A stretch of 9,799 nucleotides of DNA from an uncultured Clostridium sp. (GTDB lineage: Bacteria > Bacillota_A > Clostridia > TANB77 > CAG-508): positions 1 to 9,799 of the forward strand of contig CAMXLV010000063.1 of NCBI GenBank assembly GCA_947244675.1. The letters are read 5' to 3'. The notes under the pieces were generated by a model. The model worked only from the letters and a program-made list of their open reading frames with translations, was not told the origin of the DNA and did no database searches. This document shows, piece after piece, positions 1-7,143 of this stretch (the stretch's first letter is position 1; each line of letters opens with the position of its first letter). The position numbers were made by a program, and so were the translations under genes.

Positions 1-613
1 TTCTTAGTTGTGTATCATTATATTGTGCTGCTATATTATTAAAGCTATCAATATAACGTTCTTCATTTTTTCCTAATCTTTTATAATGTGCTACAATATT
101 TTGTATTTCCATTTCACTAACGTCATTTTCATTTTCGGACTGATAACTAACATCATCTGTATCAATTTTGTAATAAGCCTTTGCTTCTTTTTTGGTACGT
201 GGTCTATTAATTAATCGACAAACTTCATCCACACTTCTATCGTTTCCAATAATAGCATTATAAATTCCTATACCAAATAGTTTTACTAACATTGGCTCTG
301 ATTTGGTTCTTCTATCAGAACAAATTACAATAATTGGTGTATCATTTCCTTTAACATCACAAGCTTCATCACTTATGCTATCCATTTTTTCAAAAATAAA
401 TTTATCAATTTGATCATATTGTGTATGCGTAAAAGCTTCTAATTCTTCACTTATAACAATTCTGTCATACGTTTTGTCTTTTTGTAATTCCTTTAATATT
501 GCGTTAAAGTAATATACATTTTTATAAGAAATAATTTGTTTATATTCCTTTTGATATTTTTTCACAATAGATTCTGATATTTCTTCATTACTTACAGCAA
601 ATAAGACTTTCAT
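1..613 (-). CDS. Unidentified protein, 3' end beyond window; possible receiver-like N-terminus
   Basis: An open frame with no stop runs from ATG at 613 to the window edge, about 204 codons, beginning MKVLFAVSNEEISESIVKK. A strong purine-rich ribosome site (GGAAGGGGG) lies 6-7 bases upstream, inside the end of the pilin gene, and only three bases separate that gene's stop from this start, so the two are almost certainly co-transcribed. There is no signal peptide or membrane segment; the visible part is cytosolic. The first 130 residues alternate hydrophobic strands and helices (MKVLFAV, YDRIVISEEL, DTPIIVICSDRR, LVKLFGIGIYNAIIG), which resembles a response-regulator or CpaE-type receiver fold. 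A charged helical stretch follows (YYKIDTDDV, then EIQNIVAHYKRLGKNEERY). I do not recognise the family with certainty. The neighbouring pilin suggests a cytosolic accessory role in a secretion machine, which is inference. CGA and CGT are read as ordinary Arg codons here; CGG is absent. Confidence 0.8.
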   Translation of the reverse strand, partial: MKVLFAVSNEEISESIVKKYQKEYKQIISYKNVYYFNAILKELQKDKTYDRIVISEELEAFTHTQYDQIDKFIFEKMDSISDEACDVKGNDTPIIVICSDRRTKSEPMLVKLFGIGIYNAIIGNDRSVDEVCRLINRPRTKKEAKAYYKIDTDDVSYQSENENDVSEMEIQNIVAHYKRLGKNEERYIDSFNNIAAQYNDTQLR

Positions 614-616
614 TTG

Positions 617-1024
617 TTACCCCCTTCCAAATTTTACAAACACTGCAAAAGCAAGTGGTAAAATCTGGCATATTATTAAAAGTGTGACACATGTTACAAT
701 AAATGCCATTCCTCTTTCTAATGTGTCTAATTTTCTAATTCCTATTACATACTGATGAATTGCCCCTACTGCAATTCCTAAAAAACATACTGGTATGCTA
801 TAAATACGAACTAAATTTAATATATAAGCAACTGTTCCATAAGCATCTGATCCATATTTAGCTTTGTAGTCTTCTATTGAGTTTAATGCACTATCTTTTA
901 TTTCAACAATTCTACTTTCTGTTTTGTCATCAATTGCTTTGTCTTCTGCATAAGCAATATTTGTCACAAAAAATATTCCTATTACTAGCATAAGAATGGT
1001 TCCAATTATCATTCCTTTTTTCAT
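617..1024 (-). CDS. VirB2/TrbC-like pilin-type small membrane protein
   Basis: A 135-residue protein. It has a signal peptide (MKKGMIIGTILMLVIGIFF, then TNIAYA, with likely cleavage after AYA at residue 26). A polar helical stretch covers residues 27-60, and two membrane helices lie at about 74-95 and 106-130, ending in a short basic tail (KFGRG). A cleaved signal followed by two hydrophobic helices is the layout of the VirB2/TrbC pilin family of type IV secretion systems. The match is by architecture, not by a diagnostic motif. The start ATG follows an AAGGGGC ribosome site. The gene has its own promoter overlapping the inverted repeat at 1093-1141, lies downstream of a peptidoglycan hydrolase as VirB1-like enzymes often do, and is followed three bases later by a co-transcribed gene. 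A small holin-like or other membrane protein is the alternative. Confidence 0.7.
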   Translation of the reverse strand: MKKGMIIGTILMLVIGIFFVTNIAYAEDKAIDDKTESRIVEIKDSALNSIEDYKAKYGSDAYGTVAYILNLVRIYSIPVCFLGIAVGAIHQYVIGIRKLDTLERGMAFIVTCVTLLIICQILPLAFAVFVKFGRG

Positions 1025-1089
1025 TGATTTATGCCCCTTTCACAAGTCTTCCTTTTGGTAATTTATTCCTTTTATCACTCTGCCCTTAT

Positions 1090-1118
1090 ATCATACAATA
1101 AATTGTAAAAAATAGCAA
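1090..1118 (-). promoter_or_regulatory. Sigma-A-type promoter for the pilin gene
   Basis: On the minus strand, TTGCTA (1118-1113) and TATGAT (1095-1090) are separated by exactly 17 bases. Transcription would start near 1083, about 60 bases before the pilin ATG. The -35 box lies in the loop of the long inverted repeat at 1093-1141 and the -10 box touches its left arm, so a hairpin or a bound protein there would affect this promoter. Confidence 0.5.
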
Positions 1119-1141
1119 GAATTTTTTACAATTTATTGTAT
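1093..1141. repeat. Perfect 21-bp inverted repeat with 7-base loop
   Basis: Arms 1093-1113 and 1121-1141 are perfectly complementary over 21 bases, around the loop AGCAAGA at 1114-1120. The right arm contains the stop codon of the GH73 hydrolase (1126-1128). Minus-strand transcripts would form a long A-U hairpin right at the end of that gene, but the stem is not GC-rich and no U-tract follows it, so it is not a standard rho-independent terminator. It may be a transcript-end stabiliser, a weak terminator, or an operator for the overlapping pilin promoter. Confidence 0.75.
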
Positions 1142-2386
1142 AAATATTTCATATGACTATAAACACCATTTGCCCAGTTCTTATCTGTTGCATATCTAGT
1201 ATTAATTCCACTTAATGTTGGACCATTATAATAAGTTCCTACTGCTGTTTCTCCTCCATAAATTTTGGTTCCTTTTGGATTAATATAATATTTTACAAAT
1301 ACTCTAGCAATCAAATCAATACACTCTGAATAATCAGAAAAACTATAAGCACCATTATATGGATTAGAATCATATGCACCATAACCAAACAAATTATTTT
1401 TATCCCTTGCAATTTGAGACGTTCCCCACGCACTCTCATGAATTCCTACCGATGCAACAAATACACCATTAATATTATATTGTTGTTCTATGTAATAAAA
1501 ATACGCAGCATTTTTCTCAAATATTTTATTTTTATCTCTTCCATCTGATAAAATTTTCTTAAATTGCTCTAAAGAAAGCCCACTGGGCCTATTTAAAGGC
1601 ATATCAAAGCTCAAATTAGCAATCAGTTCATTCTTACTTTTTACTGTTGTAGTTGTTTTTGATGTTTCTTGTTGTGTCTTTTGACTTTCACGATATGTTG
1701 TACTCTCCGCTTTTACAAATCCGTATCATACTTCCACTCACTATTTTATACCATGTTTCATTTGGTATTTCTAGTACTCTTAAAGAGTTTTCCCTCAATA
1801 ATGTTGCTACTTTTTGAGCATCTTCTCTTGGTTCTGCCATAACAGATAATCTATCTGATGTTACAAATAAAGTATCTCCTACTTTCACCTTATACTCACT
1901 TTTATAATTACCTGTACCAATTTCTACAATCTTATTGACTGATGCTTTTGTTATCTTTGTTGCTATTTGTTCCTCTGCTACCATTTCTTCTCCTTGGTAA
2001 CTTCTCTTAACTGTAATTTCTTGCTTTCCCTCTCTTCCTTCTTGTAACACTTGCATTGTGCCTTGAGGTAAACTAGCATTATTTCTATATTTTGTTATAT
2101 ATTCTAAAGCGGTTTCTTCTACACTATATTCTTCTTTTAGTCCCTCTTTGCCATTTTGACTAATAATGGCTTCTAAATTTACTTCTTTTGCCTTACTTAT
2201 TCTTATTTTTTCTTCAACAGGTTTAGCCATTACAGATTCTGATGCATAAACATGATTCCTTCCAAAATAATAGTTATAAAATATAACTACATAGAATAAA
2301 CTAAGAGTAAAAGCCAAAAAAGTAATAATATTTTTTAACGTAATTTTCATATTAACTTTAGCTTTCCTTTTTTCTTTTGATTCCAT
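1126..2386 (-). CDS. Membrane-anchored G5-SH3-GH73 peptidoglycan hydrolase, +1 frameshift at CGG
   Basis: Two overlapping-frame pieces make one protein of about 419 residues. From ATG 2386: an N-terminal membrane anchor or signal (about residues 17-48, ending VYASES), a G5 domain (about 95-165, with EETALEYITKYRNN and GEEMVAEEQIATKI) and a bacterial SH3 domain (about 180-230, RLSVMAEPREDAQKV then ETWYKIVSGSMI). The zero frame then reads CGG (1723-1721) and stops at a TGA nine codons on. Skipping the C continues as GFVKAESTTYRES, the expected end of an SH3 domain. A Thr/Lys-rich linker follows, then a glucosaminidase (GH73) domain with the putative catalytic Glu near residue 317 in GIHESAWGTSQIA. 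It should cut glycan strands outside the membrane, perhaps opening the wall for the neighbouring pilin apparatus. The start at 2386 is chosen because a consensus promoter ends at 2403 and AGGTGA precedes the ATG. No ribosome site supports a separate start for the GH73 piece (1126-1614), whose only option is TTG. Confidence 0.8.
1720..1723 (-). other. Putative +1 frameshift site CGGA in the SH3-GH73 gene
   Basis: On the minus strand the zero frame reads AGT ATG ATA CGG ATT TGT and terminates soon after. Reading ATA, skipping C, then GGA TTT GTA AAA gives SMIGFVKAE, in register with the glucosaminidase frame. The junction falls inside a conserved SH3 domain, which fixes the shift to within a few codons. 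There is no homopolymer at the site. Confidence 0.7.
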
Positions 2387-2402
2387 AATATCACCTACCA
2401 AC

Positions 2403-2431
2403 ATTTTACCCTTTTGACTCTTTTTTGTCAA
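2403..2431 (-). promoter_or_regulatory. Consensus promoter for the G5-SH3-GH73 gene
   Basis: On the minus strand, TTGACA (2431-2426) and TAAAAT (2408-2403) are 17 bases apart. The predicted transcript starts near 2396, leaving a leader of only about 10 bases with AGGTGA before ATG 2386. This rules out the longer reading that would begin with TTG at 2458. A second TTGACA faces the other way at 2440-2445, forming the inverted pair TGTCAA-8-TTGACA. Confidence 0.7.
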
Positions 2432-2521
2432 TGGAAATTTTGACACATTGTGGGACAAGCATCATATATTGGAAAAACAGAAGAAATAAAAAATCTTTCC
2501 TATTTAAAAAGCAACAAAGAC

Positions 2522-2550
2522 TTGATTTTATTTCAATTTTGTACTATGAT
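2522..2550 (+). promoter_or_regulatory. Promoter for the 2626-5164 operon
   Basis: TTGATT (2522-2527) and TATGAT (2545-2550) lie 17 bases apart, predicting a start near 2557. A 69-base leader then leads to AAAGGAG and the ATG at 2626. A second candidate, TTGACA at 2440-2445 with a weak CATATA at 2463-2468, lies farther upstream. The divergent gap 2387-2625 thus holds promoters for both directions. Confidence 0.55.
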
Positions 2551-2625
2551 ATAGTTACTTTTTTAAAAATAACCTTAATCAAAACACTAAATAAATTTCT
2601 AAAATCTGAAAGGAGAACTTATTAA

Positions 2626-3426
2626 ATGGAACAGAAAAAGAAGATTTTAACAATTTTTGTTTTTATCTTGTTTATCATTGTATTTATCCTTGCTTATTTA
2701 TTATTTCAAAAATATGTTATTAAGTTAAATTTTGAAAAAGAAATTTTACCATTTGCTAATAAAAATAGCAAAACCGTTTTTGAAGTTAATAAAATAGTAT
2801 TATTTAGTAATTGTGATGCCAAAAACAAGACAAGTTCTGTTAGTAATTTTACCATAGAAAACTTATATCAATACACTGATATAGCTCTTTTTATAAACAA
2901 TTCTTCTAAAGAAGAAAAAACATTAGAAAACACCTAAAAAAAGTAAGCATCGAAAATTTCCAATACAATCCTATTCCAGAAATGCGGAGAACCTCAATTG
3001 TATTTCAAACCATTAAGCAAATTTTCAAAAAGTGATTTAATAGAAGAAAACAAAATCACAAACACTTTAGACTTTGTAATTACTAGTGAAGATGAAACCA
3101 ACTTAGATACCCCTGTTTTATATAACAACCTTGCCAATCCCATTACACTTAGCTATGTAAATCAAAATATAAAATCAGATTATACCATAACAGACACGTC
3201 TACGCCAATCACTTATGATGGTTCCCTTTTAAACAAATGTAATATTGATTTACCTTCCCTTGCTTGCAAAATTTCTTTTGATATTTACATCACTAACAAT
3301 TTAGATGAAAAATTCAAAAGCAGTGTTTTCATCGAAATTCCTTTGCAAACGAAAGAAAAATCCATAACAGATGGTAATATCAATCTTATAGAAAATACCA
3401 ATTTTATTTTTTACCGTTACGAATAA
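2626..3426 (+). CDS. Single-pass membrane protein of unknown function, interrupted by two frameshifts
   Basis: Three frame segments read as one protein of about 266 residues. ATG 2626 follows AAAGGAG. The first segment (to 2937) has a basic N-terminus, a membrane helix at about residues 7-28 and an extracellular beta-rich stretch, then hits TAA after KTLENT. Moving back one base gives LKKVSIENFQYNPIPEM (2934-2984). Then CGG (2985-2987) is met, and skipping its C gives GEPQLYFKPLSKFSKSD and runs to TAA at 3424. The last segment (from 2986) has alternating strands, two Cys (NKCNIDLPSLACKI) and ends FIFYRYE. Neither downstream segment has a ribosome site; the only start for the last piece is a TTG at 2998. 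I do not recognise the family. The acyl-CoA synthetase gene follows 19 bases later and is probably co-transcribed. It may instead be a decaying gene, though only one of the two shifts would need that explanation. Confidence 0.6.
2985..2988 (+). other. Putative +1 frameshift site CGGA in the unknown membrane protein gene
   Basis: The middle frame reads CCA GAA ATG CGG AGA ACC and would stop 14 codons later at TGA. Skipping the C reads ATG, GGA GAA CCT CAA TTG TAT (MGEPQLY), joining the long downstream frame that ends at 3426. The sequence around the junction matches the hydrolase site: AT(A/G) C GGA. Confidence 0.6.
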
Positions 3427-3445
3427 AAATAAGGAGTAATTAAAA

Positions 3446-5164
3446 ATGAATAAAAACCTTTCCATAGCTAAACAATTAGAAAAAAAATATCACAAAACAG
3501 AAGAAGTCACCAATTTCAAAGAAATGTTATATCGTTCTGCTGACATTTACCGTTCTAGAACCGCTTTTAAATTAAAGGATGAAAATGGAAATATCTTCTC
3601 TATTACTTATCAGCAATTTAAAAATGATATAATTTATTTAGGTACAATATTAATCGAAAAAGGTTTTCAAAACAAACGTATAGCTATTATTGGAAAAAAC
3701 AGCTATCAATGGTGTGTTTCTTACTTAGCAGCTAGCATTGTTGGTATAGTCGTTCCTATTGATAAAGAATTACACACAAACGATGTTATCAATTTCATGA
3801 ATGTCTCTCAAACCGTTTGTATTTTGGGTGACAACAAAAATTTAGATGCCATTTCAGAAAATATTGAAAAAATCGAAAATCCAGATACTATTTTTATTCC
3901 TTTTAACAAATTAGAACAACATTTATCCCTTGGCAAATCATTATACGAAAATGGAAAAATTGATTTCGATAAAATCGAAATTGATCCAGATGAATTACGA
4001 ATTTTACTCTTTACTTCTGGAACCACTGGAAATGCCAAAGGTGTCTGTTTATCACAAAGAAATATCTGTTCCAATATTTTGTCTACTTATGGTATTGTAA
4101 AAGTAAAAAGAAGTGATTTATTTTTCTCTATTTTGCCATTGCACCATACTTATGAATGTACCTTAGGATTCTTATTACCTATCTATAGTGGAGCAAGTAT
4201 CGCTCATTGTGAAGGCTTACGTTACATCAGTAAAAATCTTAGTGAATTTCATCCATCTGTTGTCCTATGTGTTCCACTATTATTAGAAAATGTTCATAAA
4301 AATATCGTAAAAAATATGAACAAATCCTTACCAGAAAAATATAAAAATGCTGATGGTAATCCTTTCAACAATTTGCCATTTTACTTAAAAAAAATCGTTA
4401 GAAACAAAGTCAAAAACACACTTGGTGGAAGACTTCGTGTATTTATTGTTGGAGCTGCAGCAGCAAATCCAGACATCGTTTCTGATTTTAAAAACTTAAA
4501 ACTCACTACCCTACAGGGTTATGGTTTAACAGAATGTTCCCCACTTGTTGCTGGTAACACAGACTTTTTTCAAAAAGATGATGCTGCTGGTCTTCCTATT
4601 CCTAATGTAATATACAAAATTGAAAATCCTTATAGTGAAGGAATTGGTGAAATTTTAGTAAAAGGTCCAAATGTTATGCTTGGCTATTATGAAGATGAAG
4701 AAAAAACAAAACAAACGATTATCAATGGCTGGTTCCATACAGGAGACTTAGGGAAAATTGATAAAAATGGTTATCTTTACATTACTGGTAGATGTAAAAG
4801 TGTAATTGTTACTAAAAACGGAAAAAATATTTATCCTGAGGAAGTAGAATATTATTTAAATGACAATCCTCTTATATCAGAATCTTTAGTCCTTGGTATT
4901 CATAAAGATCAAGATGATGAAACCTATATCAATGCACAAATTTATCCAAATTTAGAAGCCATTACTGAATATTTAAAAGGATCTGTTCCTACCAAAGAAG
5001 AAATTTGGAAAATCATTTCTGATGCTGTCTCTAGTGTTAATAAAAAACTTCCTAATTATAAACATATAAAAAGTTTTGGCATCCGTGACAAGGAATTTGA
5101 AAAAACAACCACACAAAAAATCAAACGTTATGGTGATAATATGAATATTAATGATAAAAAATAA
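3446..5164 (+). CDS. Long-chain acyl-CoA synthetase (AMP-binding, FadD-like)
   Basis: A 572-residue ANL-superfamily adenylating enzyme, typical in length for bacterial long-chain fatty acid-CoA ligases. In order: the phosphate-binding motif TSGTTGNAKG (190-199); the PLHHTYE region (231-237) usual in long-chain ligases; GAAAANPDI (336-344); YGLTECSPLV (359-368); HTGDLGKID (431-439); the hinge GRCKSVIVTKNGKNIYPEEVE (448-468); and the C-terminal TTTQKIKR, whose Lys558 is the expected adenylation lysine. It should activate fatty acids with ATP to an acyl-AMP and transfer them to CoA in the cytosol, for lipid synthesis or recycling of exogenous fatty acids. No signal or membrane segment is visible. 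AAGGAGT precedes ATG 3446. It is the last gene of its operon and ends at the bidirectional terminator. No frame disruption and no in-frame CGG occur in it; AAC GGA near 4817 is in frame as Asn-Gly. Chain-length preference cannot be told from sequence. Confidence 0.93.
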   Translation: MNKNLSIAKQLEKKYHKTEEVTNFKEMLYRSADIYRSRTAFKLKDENGNIFSITYQQFKNDIIYLGTILIEKGFQNKRIAIIGKNSYQWCVSYLAASIVGIVVPIDKELHTNDVINFMNVSQTVCILGDNKNLDAISENIEKIENPDTIFIPFNKLEQHLSLGKSLYENGKIDFDKIEIDPDELRILLFTSGTTGNAKGVCLSQRNICSNILSTYGIVKVKRSDLFFSILPLHHTYECTLGFLLPIYSGASIAHCEGLRYISKNLSEFHPSVVLCVPLLLENVHKNIVKNMNKSLPEKYKNADGNPFNNLPFYLKKIVRNKVKNTLGGRLRVFIVGAAAANPDIVSDFKNLKLTTLQGYGLTECSPLVAGNTDFFQKDDAAGLPIPNVIYKIENPYSEGIGEILVKGPNVMLGYYEDEEKTKQTIINGWFHTGDLGKIDKNGYLYITGRCKSVIVTKNGKNIYPEEVEYYLNDNPLISESLVLGIHKDQDDETYINAQIYPNLEAITEYLKGSVPTKEEIWKIISDAVSSVNKKLPNYKHIKSFGIRDKEFEKTTTQKIKRYGDNMNINDKK

Positions 5165-5199
5165 TACATTCTTAAAAAACTCTATATAAAAATAAAACA

Positions 5200-5227
5200 A
5201 AAATCCAGTTTTTATTAACTGGATTTT
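5200..5227. terminator. Bidirectional rho-independent terminator
   Basis: A perfect 11-bp stem (5200-5210 with 5217-5227, core ATCCAGTT/AACTGGAT) surrounds the six-base loop TTTATT. T-rich tracts follow in both directions: TTTTATTTTGCTTTTTT on plus, and TTTTTGTTTTATTTTTA on minus. It sits between the convergent acyl-CoA synthetase and dockerin genes and serves both. Confidence 0.88.
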
Positions 5228-5268
5228 ATTTTGCTTTTTTATTTCATAACACAAAATTATTGTTATTT

Positions 5269-7125
5269 TTAGTTTGATTCATTTCCTCCTGATGGTTGAT
5301 TTGGATTTCCTCCCTCTGGTAATATTAGTACATCTGGTAATGTAATTTCTATTTTAATTGCTTCACGTCCATTAAGACCATCAAAATTTATTGTAACTTC
5401 TTTCGCTTTTAAATTTTTAGCTGCATCTGTTGCATCTCCAATTGCTATTCCTATTGCATCAATTTCTTGGGTAGTTGATGATACTTCTTCATATTGTTTT
5501 GTTTGTGCATTATATGAATATTTTTTAAGTGTTGCTATATCTATTGCAGAAGCTCCATTTTCAAGTATTGCTATTTTTCCTTGTTTATTAGTAATTGGTG
5601 TTTTATTTATATTACTATATACAATTTTCTTTCCTTCGCCATCATTATCCATTTGTGCAATTGGTAATATTGTATAATATTTTCCATCATCTTCTAATTT
5701 CACTTCAAAAGATGGATTGTTTGTTGGCTCTTTTGTATATAATGAAAGAGCTATTGGACCTTTTGCTAAAGTAGCTGTTTTATTTTCAACTTTTTCAGGA
5801 CCATCTATTGTTATTCCTTGCATTTTTAATTCTTCTACTGTTACATTGATTATTTTAGCAAAATCTGCTATACCATATTTAGCATCATTTGTTACTTTTA
5901 TTTTTAATTCGTCATTTCCTACAGCTTTACTGTTAATATGTAATGATTGGTTGTTCTCACGAAGAAGAGTAGTTGCATCATCGATAGCATTTGTAGTTAC
6001 TTTTTCTAAACTTGCTCTTGCTGCTGCACTTGCTGTAATATCATTTTCTTCTGCTACACTTCCATTTTTATCATAATAAGTATGATATAATTTTATAGAA
6101 AAATCTTTTTCTTTTCCTTCTTTCAAAGAAACATTAAGTGCATCTTCTGGTTTTACACTTTTTATTTCTCCATCTTTTTCTGATACTAATCTAACATCTG
6201 TTACAGCTTCATTTTCTTTTACTGTAATCTTAGGAAGTGCACCATCTGTCAAATTAGTTTCTCCATTAACAATTGGTGTAATTGTATATTCTCCAGCTTT
6301 TGTTGCATACAAGCTTATTTGAACTTTTCCATCAACTTCATCATAAACTAATTCAGCAGAATCTTTATTAGTTCCTTCTAATTTAGTCTTTTTTAACAAA
6401 TCAGCTGTAAGTGCTCCATCTACAGATGATACTGTACAAACAGGATTTTCTTCATAACGATAATAGTTATCTACAACTGCTTTTTCTACTGTAATAGATT
6501 TAATATTTTCATTTCCTGGTTCTTCTGGATCAGTAGGTTGACTTGGATCTACTGGTTTTGATGGTTGTTCAGCTTCTGGTAATTGGTCAATAATATTTTC
6601 TGTTAATTTTGCTCTATATTGTTGAATATGTAAAGCATCAATAATATTTACTTTAGAATTATCTGCACGTACTACATTAGCAGCTTCTAATTGAACATCT
6701 TCTAAAAGCAATAATTTTGCTCTATTTTGTTGAATTGCTAATGCATCTAAAATAGTAATTGAACCATCACCATCTACATCTCCATAAATAACAACCGTAT
6801 ATTCTTCTGATTCTCCACTAACTTTAAAAGTATCTCCTGTTGCTACTATTGTTTGATCATCTACATCATCAATTGCTAATTCTTTAAATTGTACCATATT
6901 AAATTTTCCACTATCTTTAATATCTTTTATGGTTACTTTATCTTCTCTATCAGCTAGTACAAATGGTACTACTTTTTTTCCTGTTACTAATTGTTGATAA
7001 ATACCAACTGGTTCTGTTTTTGTTGTATTTTCTGTTGTAGCTGCAAATGTAGGTATTCCTACAACACTTGTTGCTAACATTCCTGTTATGGCTAATGATG
7101 ACAAAAATTTAAAATTTCTTTTCAT
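5269..7125 (-). CDS. Secreted dockerin-containing surface protein
   Basis: A 618-residue exported protein. The signal peptide is residues 1-28 (MKRNFKFLSSLAITG, then GIPTFA, cleaved before ATT). Residues 30-112 are a short unassigned domain. A type I dockerin occupies about 113-178: a first EF-hand-like loop YGDVDGDGSITILDAL with Asp116, 118, 120 and 127, then helix IQQNRAKLL; and a second copy ANVVRADNSKVNIIDAL with helix IQQYRAKL. The second loop has lost the usual first and third Asp, so it may bind calcium poorly. A Pro-rich linker (181-206) leads to about 410 residues of beta-rich sequence, probably Ig-like or adhesin modules, with no catalytic domain that I recognise. AGGAGG precedes ATG 7125. 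It starts 18 bases after the stop of the membrane-anchored cohesin gene, so the two are one operon and the dockerin is expected to dock on that cohesin. A dockerin near the N-terminus rather than the C-terminus is unusual. The last residues (GGNPNQPSGGNESN) are a polar tail with no sorting signal. Confidence 0.88.
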   Translation of the reverse strand: MKRNFKFLSSLAITGMLATSVVGIPTFAATTENTTKTEPVGIYQQLVTGKKVVPFVLADREDKVTIKDIKDSGKFNMVQFKELAIDDVDDQTIVATGDTFKVSGESEEYTVVIYGDVDGDGSITILDALAIQQNRAKLLLLEDVQLEAANVVRADNSKVNIIDALHIQQYRAKLTENIIDQLPEAEQPSKPVDPSQPTDPEEPGNENIKSITVEKAVVDNYYRYEENPVCTVSSVDGALTADLLKKTKLEGTNKDSAELVYDEVDGKVQISLYATKAGEYTITPIVNGETNLTDGALPKITVKENEAVTDVRLVSEKDGEIKSVKPEDALNVSLKEGKEKDFSIKLYHTYYDKNGSVAEENDITASAAARASLEKVTTNAIDDATTLLRENNQSLHINSKAVGNDELKIKVTNDAKYGIADFAKIINVTVEELKMQGITIDGPEKVENKTATLAKGPIALSLYTKEPTNNPSFEVKLEDDGKYYTILPIAQMDNDGEGKKIVYSNINKTPITNKQGKIAILENGASAIDIATLKKYSYNAQTKQYEEVSSTTQEIDAIGIAIGDATDAAKNLKAKEVTINFDGLNGREAIKIEITLPDVLILPEGGNPNQPSGGNESN

Positions 7126-7143
7126 TTTTATTCCTCCTAAAAT

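Noticed and set aside
1126..1614. Separate GH73 gene starting with TTG at 1614
   Set aside because: No ribosome site or signal peptide, and its frame stays open upstream through a linker and the end of the SH3 domain to the CGG site.
2387..2458. Upstream TTG start extending the hydrolase by 24 residues
   Set aside because: A consensus promoter (2431-2403) lies inside this stretch and AGGTGA precedes the ATG at 2386.
2425..2625. 66-codon plus-strand frame before the membrane protein gene
   Set aside because: It lacks a ribosome site, overlaps the divergent promoters and has low-complexity composition; AAAGGAG lies at its end and serves the ATG at 2626.
2930..2960. Alternative path through the third frame with a +1 shift at CGA (CAT C GAA)
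   Set aside because: It would give a highly basic TPKKSKH stretch, whereas the -1 path gives a strand-like LKKVSIENFQY. CGA is also read normally as Arg in the gene at 1-613 and in the acyl-CoA synthetase.
3808..6076. Minus frames at 3808-4074 and 4973-5254 and plus frame at 5717-6076
   Set aside because: They lie opposite the acyl-CoA synthetase and dockerin genes, which have strong family or signal-peptide support and ribosome sites; these are shadows.
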